Below are positions 1 to 7,966 of a stretch of 7,990 bases of DNA, in pieces. The translations under genes were made by a program, and so were the position numbers. Below the pieces are notes generated by a model, which was not told the origin of the DNA, made no database searches, and worked only from the letters and a program-made list of their open reading frames with translations. Positions within the stretch are counted from its first letter, which is position 1; each line of letters starts with the position of its first letter. This DNA comes from Gammaproteobacteria bacterium. GTDB taxonomy: Bacteria > Pseudomonadota > Gammaproteobacteria > Steroidobacterales > GCA-2729495. The stretch lies in contig JAHDYN010000071.1 of the NCBI GenBank assembly GCA_023383735.1, positions 1 through 7,990 on the forward strand. The letters are read 5' to 3'.

Positions 1-2
1 AT

Positions 3-1769
3 GTGGTTTCGCTGACCCACCGCAACCGCCTGCGCGCAGCCGTCACCCGGGAGCTGCACGCCCACCGGCTGCGGGTGGCCCTGGAGGGTGTCCTCAGCTC
101 GGCACGCCAGTACAAGCAGGAACTGCGCAGCCTGATGAGCGGCGCTTCCGATGCCATCGTCGACATCCACGACGGCATCATCGTCGCCACCAACCCCGCC
201 TGGGCGGGGCTCCTCGGACGCAGCGAGGAAGAACTCGTGGGCGAGCCGTTCATGGACCTGTTTCGCGAGACAGACCAGGCCACGCTGAAAGGCGCACTGG
301 TCGCCTGTCTGCGCGACAAGTGGCAGGAAGGCAGCACGCTCGGCATGGTCGCGTACCGCAAGGATGGCAGCGAACTGCCGCTCGACCTCTGCCTGAAGCG
401 CATCACCATCGACGGCGATCCCGGCGTGAGGCTGATCGTGCCCGGTGAGCGGACGGTCGAACAGCCTGCCGACGAAATGCTGCAGCACGCGGTGGGCAAG
501 GATCCCTCGACCGGCTTCTTCCAGCGGCATTTCTTCCTGGAACGCCTCGCCGCCCGGCTCGCCACTCCGCTGGAAGGCGGTATCCGTGCCGTCGCCTATA
601 TCCGCCCCGATCACTTTTCCAGGGTGCAGGCCGACGTCGGCCTGCTCGGCACCGAAGCCCTGCTGATGCGCCTTGCGGAACTGCTGCGGGAACTCATGCA
701 GCCGGGTGATCTTTATGGCCGGTTCGGCGGCACGATGTTCGCCGTGCTGGTCGAGCGCGGCACGATGGGCGACGTCCAGGCCTGGGCAGAACAGATCCAG
801 AAGGCGGTGGCCGGACAGATCTTCGAGGTGGACACCCAGTCGACATCGCTGTCCTGCACGATCGGCATTTGCGAAGCCCGCTCGGGCAACCAGACGCCGG
901 GCGAGATCCTCAGCGAGGCGGAACAGGCCTGCCGCAGTGGCCGCGGCCAGGGCGGCAACCGGGTCGTGCTGAGCGACATCACCAGCGTCACGGAAAGGCT
1001 GCGCCTGACCGACTCGCTGTGGATCGCCCGTATCCGCGCCGCACTGATGCAAAACCGCTTGCGGCTCGTCCACCAGCCCGTGGTCGGGCTGCAGGATGAG
1101 GTACAGGGTGTACTCGATACACGCGTGCGACTCATCGACGAACAGGGCGAGCCGGTACTGCCTTCCGAATTCATCCCGGTCGCGGAACGCGCCCACATGA
1201 TGAAGAACATCGACCGCTGGGTGATCGGCGCATCGTTCTCGTTCTGCGTGGCGCGACAGCCGAACCTGGTATTCGTCCGGCTGTCGCGCGAATCGCTGCT
1301 GGACGAGTCGCTGCTTGACTGGCTGAAAGCACGCGCGCAAAGCACGCGGCTCAAGCCCTCACAGGTCTGTTTCCAGATCAGCGAGGAGCTGGCCCTGCAG
1401 CAGCTGAAAGACGCGCAGCAGACTGCCAAACGGCTGCGCGAAGCCGGCTTCCTGTTTGCCGTCGACCACCTCGGCGCCGGCCGGGACGCCACGCAGCTGC
1501 TCGGCCTCCTGCCGATGCAGTTCGTCAAGATCGATGGCAGCCTCATGCAGGGACTGCACCGGGACAAGGATCTGCAGCGCAAGGTTGGCACCATCGCTGC
1601 GCGTGCCAATGAGCTGAAAATCAAGACCATCGCCGAACGCGTCGAGAACGCCAATACCATGGCCGTGCTCTGGCAACTTGGCATTGCCTTCGTTCAGGGC
1701 AACTTCACCCAGAATCATGGCGTGGTGCTGGGCAGCGACAGCGACGCCGGCCAGCAGGCTGTCGGCTGA
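3..1769 (+). CDS. FimX-like PAS-GGDEF-EAL protein with degenerate active sites (5' end cut by window edge)
   Basis: This is a probable c-di-GMP-binding signalling protein rather than an enzyme that makes or breaks c-di-GMP. The open frame runs 588 codons. The first complete codon is GTG at position 3, with no visible ribosome site, and the first residues (SLTHRNRLRAAVTREL) resemble the linker after an N-terminal receiver-like domain, so the true start probably lies upstream. A PAS domain spans about residues 42-148, a GGDEF-fold domain about 165-325, and an EAL-fold domain about 340-575. The GGDEF motif reads GGTMF (242-246), and the RxxD inhibitory site reads QPGD. In the EAL domain, EAL reads DTR (372-374), the metal-binding Asn is Arg426, the next Glu is Gln458, and DDFGTG reads DHLGAG (488-493). 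Lys509, Glu545 and Gln565 are kept. FimX of Pseudomonas has a similar order and also lacks catalysis while binding c-di-GMP. The domain calls are firm; the FimX orthology is inferred. Confidence 0.87.
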   Translation: MVSLTHRNRLRAAVTRELHAHRLRVALEGVLSSARQYKQELRSLMSGASDAIVDIHDGIIVATNPAWAGLLGRSEEELVGEPFMDLFRETDQATLKGALVACLRDKWQEGSTLGMVAYRKDGSELPLDLCLKRITIDGDPGVRLIVPGERTVEQPADEMLQHAVGKDPSTGFFQRHFFLERLAARLATPLEGGIRAVAYIRPDHFSRVQADVGLLGTEALLMRLAELLRELMQPGDLYGRFGGTMFAVLVERGTMGDVQAWAEQIQKAVAGQIFEVDTQSTSLSCTIGICEARSGNQTPGEILSEAEQACRSGRGQGGNRVVLSDITSVTERLRLTDSLWIARIRAALMQNRLRLVHQPVVGLQDEVQGVLDTRVRLIDEQGEPVLPSEFIPVAERAHMMKNIDRWVIGASFSFCVARQPNLVFVRLSRESLLDESLLDWLKARAQSTRLKPSQVCFQISEELALQQLKDAQQTAKRLREAGFLFAVDHLGAGRDATQLLGLLPMQFVKIDGSLMQGLHRDKDLQRKVGTIAARANELKIKTIAERVENANTMAVLWQLGIAFVQGNFTQNHGVVLGSDSDAGQQAVG

Positions 1770-1849
1770 GCACCCCCGTGCAGCAGGTCACACTCCGGAG
1801 CACGGGACGCGCGCGCCACCGTCGCCACATTACAGAACGAGACATGGTT

Positions 1850-1873
1850 CATTTCGCCGGAGCGCGGCAAATG
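1850..1873 (+). other. Stem-loop between the FimX-like and FimV-like genes
   Basis: CATTT-C-GCCG and CGGC-AAATG form a nine-base-pair stem with one bulged C and a five-base loop (GAGCG). It lies 81 bases after the upstream stop codon and 62 bases before the FimV-like ATG. Only a loosely T-rich stretch follows, with no run of T, so it is a poor intrinsic terminator. It could be part of the 5' leader of the downstream gene. The pairing is read directly from the sequence; a function is not shown. Confidence 0.4.
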
Positions 1874-1876
1874 GTC

Positions 1877-1913
1877 TCTTGTCGTTTGTCGCAAGACGGA
1901 TCCGCAGTGGATC
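1877..1913 (+). other. Two small inverted repeats ahead of the FimV-like gene
   Basis: TCTTG (1877-1881) pairs with CAAGA (1892-1896) around a ten-base loop. GATCC (1899-1903) pairs with GGATC (1909-1913) around a five-base loop. Together with the stronger stem at 1850-1873 they fill most of the 85 bases before the start codon. I see no convincing -35/-10 pair in the 1770-1934 gap. Each repeat alone is short enough to be chance. Confidence 0.25.
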
Positions 1914-1934
1914 TCTAAACCCGGGACTCAAGGC

Positions 1935-3656
1935 ATGCGCACCAGGCGCAACCAGAGCAGAAACAAATCCAAGGCGCACGGTGTGGCACAGAGGCAACCG
2001 GCTACCAGCCATGAGCGGCTGGTCGCATCCACGCTGGCCGGCATGGCGCTGCTCGCCGCCTCGCCACCGGGACAGGCGATGACCCTCGGTGAGATCACCG
2101 TACACTCGAGCCTCGGCCAGCATCTGGATGCCAGCGTTCCCGTGCAGCTGGCTGCCGGTGAGTCGCTGGCCAGCGGTTGCATTCAGTCCACCCAGGGCAG
2201 CGCCAGTGACCTCGGTCGCGTGCCCAATGCCGCGGTCCTCACGCCAGAGGCCGCCCGCCCCGGCCGATACACCCTGCGGATCAGCAGCGCTGCGGCCCTT
2301 TACGAACCGATCTACGCAATGAAGCTGCAGGCCAGCTGCCCGGGCACTGCCGCCATCTCGCGTCAGTACGTGTTGATGCTCGATCTGCCCGGCATGGCCA
2401 GCGAGCAGACGTCGATTCCTGCACAGCCGCCGGTCACGCAGACCGGGCAACTGCCCGATGCGCTGCCCGCATCGCTGTCAAGGGGCGATGTGCTGCGCAC
2501 CGCGCCGTCGGCCGACCGCCCGCCGCGCAGCCGCCGGACACTGGACAGCATGGGCACGCCGATCCAGCCGGGCACGCGTTATCAGGTGGTCAGAGGCGAC
2601 ACGCTTTCATCGATCGCGGCACGCGTCAGCGGACGCAAGGTCAAGCTGTGGACGCTTGCCGGCCAGATTTTCGCTGCCAACCCGGCAGCATTCATCCGCA
2701 ACGACATCAACCTGATCAAGCTCGGCAGCACGATCGTGATTCCGGCCGCCGATGAGGCTTTGGCCAACTCCCCGGGCATCGCCGCGCTGCCGGCCACGCA
2801 GCCTGTGCCGACGCCGGTTCCCCTGCCCGAATCGGCGCCCCCGGTCGCTGCACTGCCGGTTGACCGCCAAGCCACGCCGGTGACTGCCACAGCAACGACC
2901 GAAAGCCCGACCACCGCCGGGCTGGCCGCCACCACGCCTGTCGAAATGGCACCGGCCATCAGCATCTCTCCGAGGGCTGAAACGGCGGTCAGTCCTTCCC
3001 CGGCAGCCAGTGCACAGGTGGAAAGTCGCGCCGACAACGAAGCCAGCCCGCTGGCCGCCACCGCAGCCGGCATCGTCTTTGGTCTGCTGGTCAGCGCCCT
3101 GCTCTGGTTCCGTAACCGGCTGCCGGCAATGGCGCGCAAGCGCCCGGCGCAACAGCCGGCGAAGCCGGAGCCGGTGGCTGAAGCGCTTCCGCTGCCTGTC
3201 GCCGCTGCAGCTGCAGCGGCACCGATTGCAGTGCGCACCCAGCGGGCGGAGCCCTCGATCACGGTGCAGTGGTCAGCGCGACCGGAGGATACGCTGGCTG
3301 CCGAATTCGCCCAGCCGGCGCCTGCGCCCGCCTCCAAGGCCGAGGTACCAGCCTCTTCCGCCCGCTCATCAGCTGCAACGAGCGACGAAATCACCTCGGA
3401 ACTCGAGAAGCTGTTCGGCGACGACAGCGAGACGATGAGCGCGCCCGTTGTTGCATCGCTGCCAGACGACAGCGACCGGAATGACAACGACGCAGATGAC
3501 GAGAAGAAGGCCGAGACGCTGCTGCAGGCTCTCTCGCTGCTGGAACGCGACTACGAGGCCGAGCTGACTGCCAGCCAGGTACTCGACCTTTCGGCCATGC
3601 GCGAAGCGCTGGCGACGGGCACTGATTCAAAGCCCTTCATCAAGAAACCCGACTAG
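1935..3656 (+). CDS. FimV/HubP-like polar landmark protein with LysM domain
   Basis: This is a 573-residue inner-membrane protein predicted to bind peptidoglycan and to organise the cell pole or type IV pilus machinery. An arginine-rich N-terminus is followed by a hydrophobic stretch (about 29-43) and a likely signal peptidase site after GQA (48). Residues 49-152 match the FimV-type periplasmic domain, beginning TLGEITVHSSLGQHLDA, and contain the protein's only two cysteines (82 and 135). A LysM domain follows at 215-270 (YQVVRGDTLSSIA to STIVIPA), then a Pro/Ala/Thr-rich linker, one transmembrane helix at about 373-392, basic residues, and an acidic cytoplasmic tail ending in a predicted helix (about 530-560). 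Pseudomonas FimV is about 900 residues, so this is a short form, and I see no C-terminal TPR repeat. The ATG has only a weak GGGA eight bases upstream. GTG at 1983 has AAGG at good spacing and would give a more ordinary signal peptide. The FimX-like gene lies 165 bases upstream on the same strand. Confidence 0.82.
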   Translation: MRTRRNQSRNKSKAHGVAQRQPATSHERLVASTLAGMALLAASPPGQAMTLGEITVHSSLGQHLDASVPVQLAAGESLASGCIQSTQGSASDLGRVPNAAVLTPEAARPGRYTLRISSAAALYEPIYAMKLQASCPGTAAISRQYVLMLDLPGMASEQTSIPAQPPVTQTGQLPDALPASLSRGDVLRTAPSADRPPRSRRTLDSMGTPIQPGTRYQVVRGDTLSSIAARVSGRKVKLWTLAGQIFAANPAAFIRNDINLIKLGSTIVIPAADEALANSPGIAALPATQPVPTPVPLPESAPPVAALPVDRQATPVTATATTESPTTAGLAATTPVEMAPAISISPRAETAVSPSPAASAQVESRADNEASPLAATAAGIVFGLLVSALLWFRNRLPAMARKRPAQQPAKPEPVAEALPLPVAAAAAAAPIAVRTQRAEPSITVQWSARPEDTLAAEFAQPAPAPASKAEVPASSARSSAATSDEITSELEKLFGDDSETMSAPVVASLPDDSDRNDNDADDEKKAETLLQALSLLERDYEAELTASQVLDLSAMREALATGTDSKPFIKKPD

Positions 3657-3663
3657 CCAGAAC

Positions 3664-5946
3664 TCAGGCTGCAGGCGCCGCGACGATCCGGTCGACCTTG
3701 CGCCAGCCGCGCGGCAACAGGCTCCCGCGCTGCCCCCGCGCACCCTTGTACCCCGCAAGATCGGCGGGCTTCAAAGTCATGCTGCGCTGATTGCTGAACA
3801 ACAACAGCGAGTCGCCCGCATCGAGCACGGCAACACAGGCGAGCTTTTCTTCACCGGCCTTGAACTTGCGCGTTGCGATACCGAAGATCTTGTTGCCCTT
3901 GCCGCGCGCGAGCTCAGGCAGGTCGGCAGCCGGGAACACCAGCAGCCGGCCTTCCGAATTCACCGCTGCCACCAGCGCCTTGCCAGGGAACCCGGCAGCG
4001 GCAGCATGGGGCGCCGGGATCAGCACATCCCCGCCCTCGGGCACGCGCAGGCAGGCCTTGCCGGCCCGGTTTCTGGAGTGCAGCTCGCCGAGCTGCACGA
4101 AGAATCCATAGCCCGCATCAGTGGCAAGCAGCCAGTGCTGTGAAGGCTCCCCGATCAGCACCCCACGGAAGCCCGCACCAGCCGCGGGATTGAGCCGTCC
4201 GGTGAGTGGCTCACCCTGGCCGCGCGCCGAGGGCAGCGAGTGCGCCGGCAGACAGTAGGCGCGGCCGGAGTTGTCGATAAACACGGCAGTCTGCGTACTC
4301 TTGCCAGGCGCCGAGCTCAGGTAAGCGTCGCCGGACTTGTAACTCAGCCCGACCGGATCGATCTCGTGGCCCTTGGCGGCACGCACCCAGCCGCCGACCG
4401 AAAGCACCACCGTAACCGGTTCACTGCTGACCAGGACAGTCTCGTCCAGCGCCTGGGCGGCCTCGCGCTCGACGATGGCCGTGCGCCGCTTGTCGCCATG
4501 CTTCTCGGCCAGTTCCAGCAACTCGTCCCGTATCAGCTTTCTGAGCTTCGCCGCGCTCTTCAGCACCTGGTTCAGCCAGTCCCGCTCTTCTGCCAGCGCC
4601 TTCTGCTCGCCGCGAATCTCGATCTCCTCGAGTTTGGCGAGCTGGCGCAGCCGCAGATTGAGGATCGCCTCGGCCTGCACCTCGCTGATCTCGAAGCGCT
4701 GCATCAGCACTTCCTTGGGCTTGTCTTCGCGGCGGATGATGCGGATGACTTCATCGATGTTGAGGAAGGCGATCAACAGGCCGTCGAGGATGTGCAGCCG
4801 GTCCTCGACCTTGGCGAGGCGGTCCTGCAGGCGGCGCTTGACGGTATCGGTGCGAAAACGCAGCCATTCGGCAAGCAGCGTCTTGATGTCGCGCACTGCG
4901 GGCCGGCCATCGAGGCCGATGCAGTTCATGTTGACGCGCAGGGTACGCTCGAGGTCCGTGGTGGCGAACAGGTGGCCCATCAGCGCATCGACGTCCACCT
5001 TGCCGGATTTCGGCGTGATGACCAGACGCACCGGGTTCTCGTGATCGGACTCGTCGCGCAGGTCATCGACCAGCGGCAGCTTCTTCGCCTGGCGCTGGGC
5101 CTCGATCTGCTCGAGCACCTTGCTGCCGGACACCTGGAACGGCAGGTTGGTGATGATGATGTCGTTGTCTTCACGTTCCCAGGTGGCGCGCAGGCGCAGG
5201 GTGCCGTTGCCGGTCGCATAGATCTCGTTCAGCTCCTTGCGCGGAGTGACGAGTTCGCCGCCGGTGGGAAAATCCGGGCCCTTGATGTGCTGGCACAGCT
5301 GCTTGGCCGTGGTCTCCGGCTCTTCCAGCAGCCGCACCACTGCGCTGACCACCTCGCGCAGGTTGTGCGGCGGGATATCGGTGGACATGCCGACCGCGAT
5401 GCCACTGGCACCGTTCAGCAGCAGGTTGGGCAGCTGCGCCGGCAGCAGCACCGGCTCGAGCAGCGTGCCGTCGAAGTTCGGCGTCCACTCGACGGTGCCC
5501 TGCTCGAGTTCATCGAGCAGCGTCGCCGCATAGGCTGTCAGCCGCGCCTCGGTGTAGCGCATGGCTGCGAATGACTTCGGGTCATCGGTCGAGCCCCAGT
5601 TGCCCTGCCCGTCGATGATCGGGTAGCGATAGGCGAAGTCCTGCGCCATATGCACCATGGCCTCGTAACACGCCGAGTCACCGTGGGGATGGAACTTGCC
5701 GAGCACATCGCCGACCGTACGCGCGGACTTCTTGTGCTTGCTGGTCACGCGCAGGCCCAGCTCGCTCATCGCATAGATGATCCGCCGCTGTACCGGCTTG
5801 AGGCCGTCACCGATATACGGCAGGGCGCGGTCGAGGATCACGTACATCGAGTAGTCGAGATACGCCTTCTCGGTGAAGGTGCGCAGCGCGAGTTTCTCGA
5901 CCGGGTCGAACTCGAGGCGCGTCTGCATGTTGTCGGAAGCCGTCAT
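3664..5946 (-). CDS. parC: DNA topoisomerase IV subunit A
   Basis: ParC is the DNA-breaking and rejoining subunit of topoisomerase IV, which with ParE unlinks replicated chromosomes in the cytoplasm at the cost of ATP. The 760 residues are close to the E. coli length (752). The winged-helix/catalytic region is clear: [10 protein letters not shown] carries the active-site Tyr131 next to Arg130. The quinolone-determining region reads [15 protein letters not shown] with Ser91 and Glu95, the unmutated residues equivalent to E. coli Ser80 and Glu84. [15 protein letters not shown] marks the tower, residues from about 340 to 490 form the long coiled-coil arm, and the rest is the C-terminal beta-pinwheel. 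The GyrA-box of gyrase (QRRGGKG) is not seen, and EGDSAGG-type motifs are in the partner gene, which supports ParC over GyrA. The ATG lies 20 bases after the parE stop; Met7 is a weaker alternative start. The gene is last in a parE-parC operon and converges on the FimV-like gene. Confidence 0.97.
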   Translation of the reverse strand: MTASDNMQTRLEFDPVEKLALRTFTEKAYLDYSMYVILDRALPYIGDGLKPVQRRIIYAMSELGLRVTSKHKKSARTVGDVLGKFHPHGDSACYEAMVHMAQDFAYRYPIIDGQGNWGSTDDPKSFAAMRYTEARLTAYAATLLDELEQGTVEWTPNFDGTLLEPVLLPAQLPNLLLNGASGIAVGMSTDIPPHNLREVVSAVVRLLEEPETTAKQLCQHIKGPDFPTGGELVTPRKELNEIYATGNGTLRLRATWEREDNDIIITNLPFQVSGSKVLEQIEAQRQAKKLPLVDDLRDESDHENPVRLVITPKSGKVDVDALMGHLFATTDLERTLRVNMNCIGLDGRPAVRDIKTLLAEWLRFRTDTVKRRLQDRLAKVEDRLHILDGLLIAFLNIDEVIRIIRREDKPKEVLMQRFEISEVQAEAILNLRLRQLAKLEEIEIRGEQKALAEERDWLNQVLKSAAKLRKLIRDELLELAEKHGDKRRTAIVEREAAQALDETVLVSSEPVTVVLSVGGWVRAAKGHEIDPVGLSYKSGDAYLSSAPGKSTQTAVFIDNSGRAYCLPAHSLPSARGQGEPLTGRLNPAAGAGFRGVLIGEPSQHWLLATDAGYGFFVQLGELHSRNRAGKACLRVPEGGDVLIPAPHAAAAGFPGKALVAAVNSEGRLLVFPAADLPELARGKGNKIFGIATRKFKAGEEKLACVAVLDAGDSLLLFSNQRSMTLKPADLAGYKGARGQRGSLLPRGWRKVDRIVAAPAA

Positions 5947-5957
5947 GAGAATTGCAT
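5943..5957 (-). other. Four-codon reading frame overlapping the parC start (possible coupling leader)
   Basis: Between parE and parC the minus strand reads ATG CAA TTC TCA TGA (5957 down to 5943). Its TGA overlaps the parC ATG in the classic ATGA arrangement. AGGG (5965-5962) lies four bases before this short frame and is the best ribosome site in the gap, while the parC ATG itself has no good site at normal spacing. Ribosomes may start here, stop, and reinitiate on parC. Alternatively AGGG serves parC directly at long spacing (15 bases). The reading is direct from the sequence; the use is inferred. Confidence 0.3.
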
Positions 5958-5966
5958 ACTACCCTG

Positions 5967-7853
5967 TCAGATTTCGGCCAGATTGCCCTTGCTCTCCAGC
6001 CAGGCACGCCGGTCGGATGCGCGTTTCTTGGCCAGCAGCATGTCGAGCAGCTGCTCGGTGTCATCCTGTGGCGACATCGTCAGCTGCACCAGGCGCCGCG
6101 AGTCGGGCAGCATGGTGGTCTCGCGCAGCTGCAGGGGACTCATCTCGCCGAGACCCTTGAAGCGCGTGACGGCAGGTTTTGCGCGTATGCCTTCCGCCTG
6201 CAGGCGGTCGAGAATGCCCTGCCGCTCGGCTTCGTCGAGCGCGTAGTGGACCTCCTTGCCCACATCGATGCGAAACAGCGGCGGCATGGCCACGTAGACG
6301 TGCCCGGCACGGATCAGCTGGGGAAAATGCCGGACAAACAGCGCACAGATCAGTGTCGCGATATGCTGGCCGTCAGAGTCGGCGTCGGCGAGGATGCAGA
6401 CCTTGTGATAGCGCAGGCCGGCCAGATCACTGCTGCCGGGCTCGGCGCCGATCGCCAGGCTGATGTTGCTGACCTCCTGCGAGGCCAGCAATTCGTTCTG
6501 GTCAACCTCCCAGGTGTTCAGGATCTTGCCCCTCAGCGGCAGCACGGCCTGGTACTCGCGGTCACGGGCCTGCTTGGCCGAACCGCCGGCCGAATCGCCT
6601 TCCACCAGGAAGATCTCGCAGCGCTCCGGATCGGTGCTGGTGCAGTCGGTGAGCTTGCCGGGCAATACCGGTCCGCTGGTGATCCGCTTGCGTACCACGA
6701 TGCGCGCCACCTTGGCGCGCTGCTGGGCCGCGAGGATGGCCCGCTCGGCGATCTGGTCGCCAGCATCGGTGTTCTGGCTCAACCAGAGCGAGAAGGAATC
6801 CTTGACCGCACCGCTGACGAAAGCCGCGCACTCGCGTGAACTCAGGCGCTCCTTGGTCTGCCCGGAAAACTGCGGATCCTGCATCTTCACCGACAGCACG
6901 AACTGCAGGCCATCCCAGACATCGTCGGGCGCCAGCTTCACGCCGCGCGGCAGGAGATTGCGGAACTCGCAGTAGTCGCGCAGCGCATCGGTCAGCCCGG
7001 TCCTGAAACCGTTGACGTGTGTGCCACCCTGCGCGGTCGGAATCAGGTTGACGTAGGACTCGTTGATCGCGGGACCATCCGGGTCGGCCCAGGCAATCGC
7101 CCACTCTGCCTCTTCGCGCTGCCCCTTGAGCACCGCGCTGAAGGGCTCGGCCGGCAGCAACGCCGTATCAGGCAGGCTCTCGACCAGATACTGCTCCAGC
7201 CCATCGGCGTAGTGCCATTCGTATTTCTGCTCCGGCTTCTCGACTTCAAAGCGGATATGCAGACCGGGGCAAAGCACCGCCTTGGCGCGCAGCGCATGGC
7301 GCAGCTCGTTGATGGCGAACTTGTCGGTATCGAAGAATTTCGGGTCCGGCCAGAAACGCAGCGTGGTGCCGGTATTTGCCTTGCCGACAGTGCCGACTTT
7401 TTCCAGCTTGCTGGCCCGTTCACCGCCACGGAAGCTCATGTTGTATTCGCAGCCGTCGCGGCGTATCCAGACCTCGAGATTCTTCGACAGCGCATTGACC
7501 ACCGACACGCCGACGCCGTGCAGGCCGCCGGAGTACTGGTAGTTGTTGCCGGAGAATTTCCCGCCGGCGTGCAGCCGCGTGAGGATGAGTTCGACACCGG
7601 GGATCTTCTCGACCGGGTGCTTGTCCACCGGCATGCCGCGGCCGTCATCGGCGACCTGCAGGGAGCCGTCGGCAAACAGAGTGACGTCGATCCGCTTGCA
7701 GTGTCCGGCGATGGCTTCGTCGACACTGTTGTCGATCACCTCATGGGCCAGGTGATTGGGCCGGCTCGTATCGGTATACATGCCCGGCCGGCGGCGGACC
7801 GGATCGAGGCCGCTCAGCACCTCGATATCAGCAGCTTCGTAACGGGCACTCAT
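5967..7853 (-). CDS. parE: DNA topoisomerase IV subunit B (ATPase)
   Basis: ParE binds and hydrolyses ATP and carries the TOPRIM metal site; with ParC it makes topoisomerase IV. From the ATG at 7853 it is 628 residues, against 630 in E. coli, with near-identical opening (IEVLSGLDPVRRRPGMYTD). The GHKL ATPase site shows EVIDNSVDEA (Glu38, Asn42), DDGRGMPV (Asp70), Lys99 and GGLHGVGVSVVNALS. The TOPRIM region shows LVEGDSAGGSAKQ (Glu418) and ADADSDGQHI (Asp490, Asp492, Asp494). There is no large gyrase-type insertion in the C-terminal part, and AKQARDREYQA is typical of ParE. The open frame can be extended 11 codons to a TTG at 7886, but those residues (AVCCLQAGPS) match nothing in the family, so the ATG is preferred, although its ribosome site is weak. 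It is the first gene of the operon, followed after 20 bases by parC. Confidence 0.97.
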   Translation of the reverse strand: MSARYEAADIEVLSGLDPVRRRPGMYTDTSRPNHLAHEVIDNSVDEAIAGHCKRIDVTLFADGSLQVADDGRGMPVDKHPVEKIPGVELILTRLHAGGKFSGNNYQYSGGLHGVGVSVVNALSKNLEVWIRRDGCEYNMSFRGGERASKLEKVGTVGKANTGTTLRFWPDPKFFDTDKFAINELRHALRAKAVLCPGLHIRFEVEKPEQKYEWHYADGLEQYLVESLPDTALLPAEPFSAVLKGQREEAEWAIAWADPDGPAINESYVNLIPTAQGGTHVNGFRTGLTDALRDYCEFRNLLPRGVKLAPDDVWDGLQFVLSVKMQDPQFSGQTKERLSSRECAAFVSGAVKDSFSLWLSQNTDAGDQIAERAILAAQQRAKVARIVVRKRITSGPVLPGKLTDCTSTDPERCEIFLVEGDSAGGSAKQARDREYQAVLPLRGKILNTWEVDQNELLASQEVSNISLAIGAEPGSSDLAGLRYHKVCILADADSDGQHIATLICALFVRHFPQLIRAGHVYVAMPPLFRIDVGKEVHYALDEAERQGILDRLQAEGIRAKPAVTRFKGLGEMSPLQLRETTMLPDSRRLVQLTMSPQDDTEQLLDMLLAKKRASDRRAWLESKGNLAEI

Positions 7854-7916
7854 GGACGGCCCGGCCTGCAGGCAGCAGACTGCCAATGCATCGGGGCCGC
7901 TGAAGAATCGATCACA

Positions 7917-7966
7917 GCGGAATCCTTAATGATCCAGGGACGCGCACAACAACGGGCGGAATCTTA
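7917..7966 (-). repeat. Imperfect direct repeat in the parE upstream region
   Basis: On the minus strand TAAGATTCCGC (7966-7956) recurs as TAAGGATTCCGC (7928-7917), differing by one inserted G, with 39 bases between matching positions of the shared eight-base core. The first copy overlaps the candidate -10 element. This could be a protein-binding pair or a remnant duplication. The repeat is plain to see but short. Confidence 0.3.

Noticed and set aside
713..1684. A 323-codon minus-strand frame opposite the FimX-like gene
   Set aside because: The plus-strand frame has clear PAS, GGDEF and EAL folds; the antisense product is Ser/Arg-rich and has no domain I recognise.
2582..3487. A 301-codon minus-strand frame opposite the FimV-like gene
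   Set aside because: It is Ala/Gly/Ser-rich low-complexity sequence that mirrors the Pro/Ala linker of the FimV-like gene; there is no domain or ribosome site to support it.
4240..5574. A 444-codon open frame on the plus strand opposite parC
   Set aside because: It lies wholly within parC, which is identified by strong motifs. Its product is rich in Leu, Gln, Asp and His without recognisable motifs, as expected from the complement of a GC-rich coding frame.
5656..5700. Quinolone-resistance changes in ParC
   Set aside because: The determining region reads [10 protein letters not shown] with Ser and Glu intact, so no known resistance substitution is present there.
5952..6839. A 295-codon plus-strand frame opposite parE
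   Set aside because: It is antisense to well-conserved ParE sequence, including the TOPRIM motifs, and has no recognisable family features.
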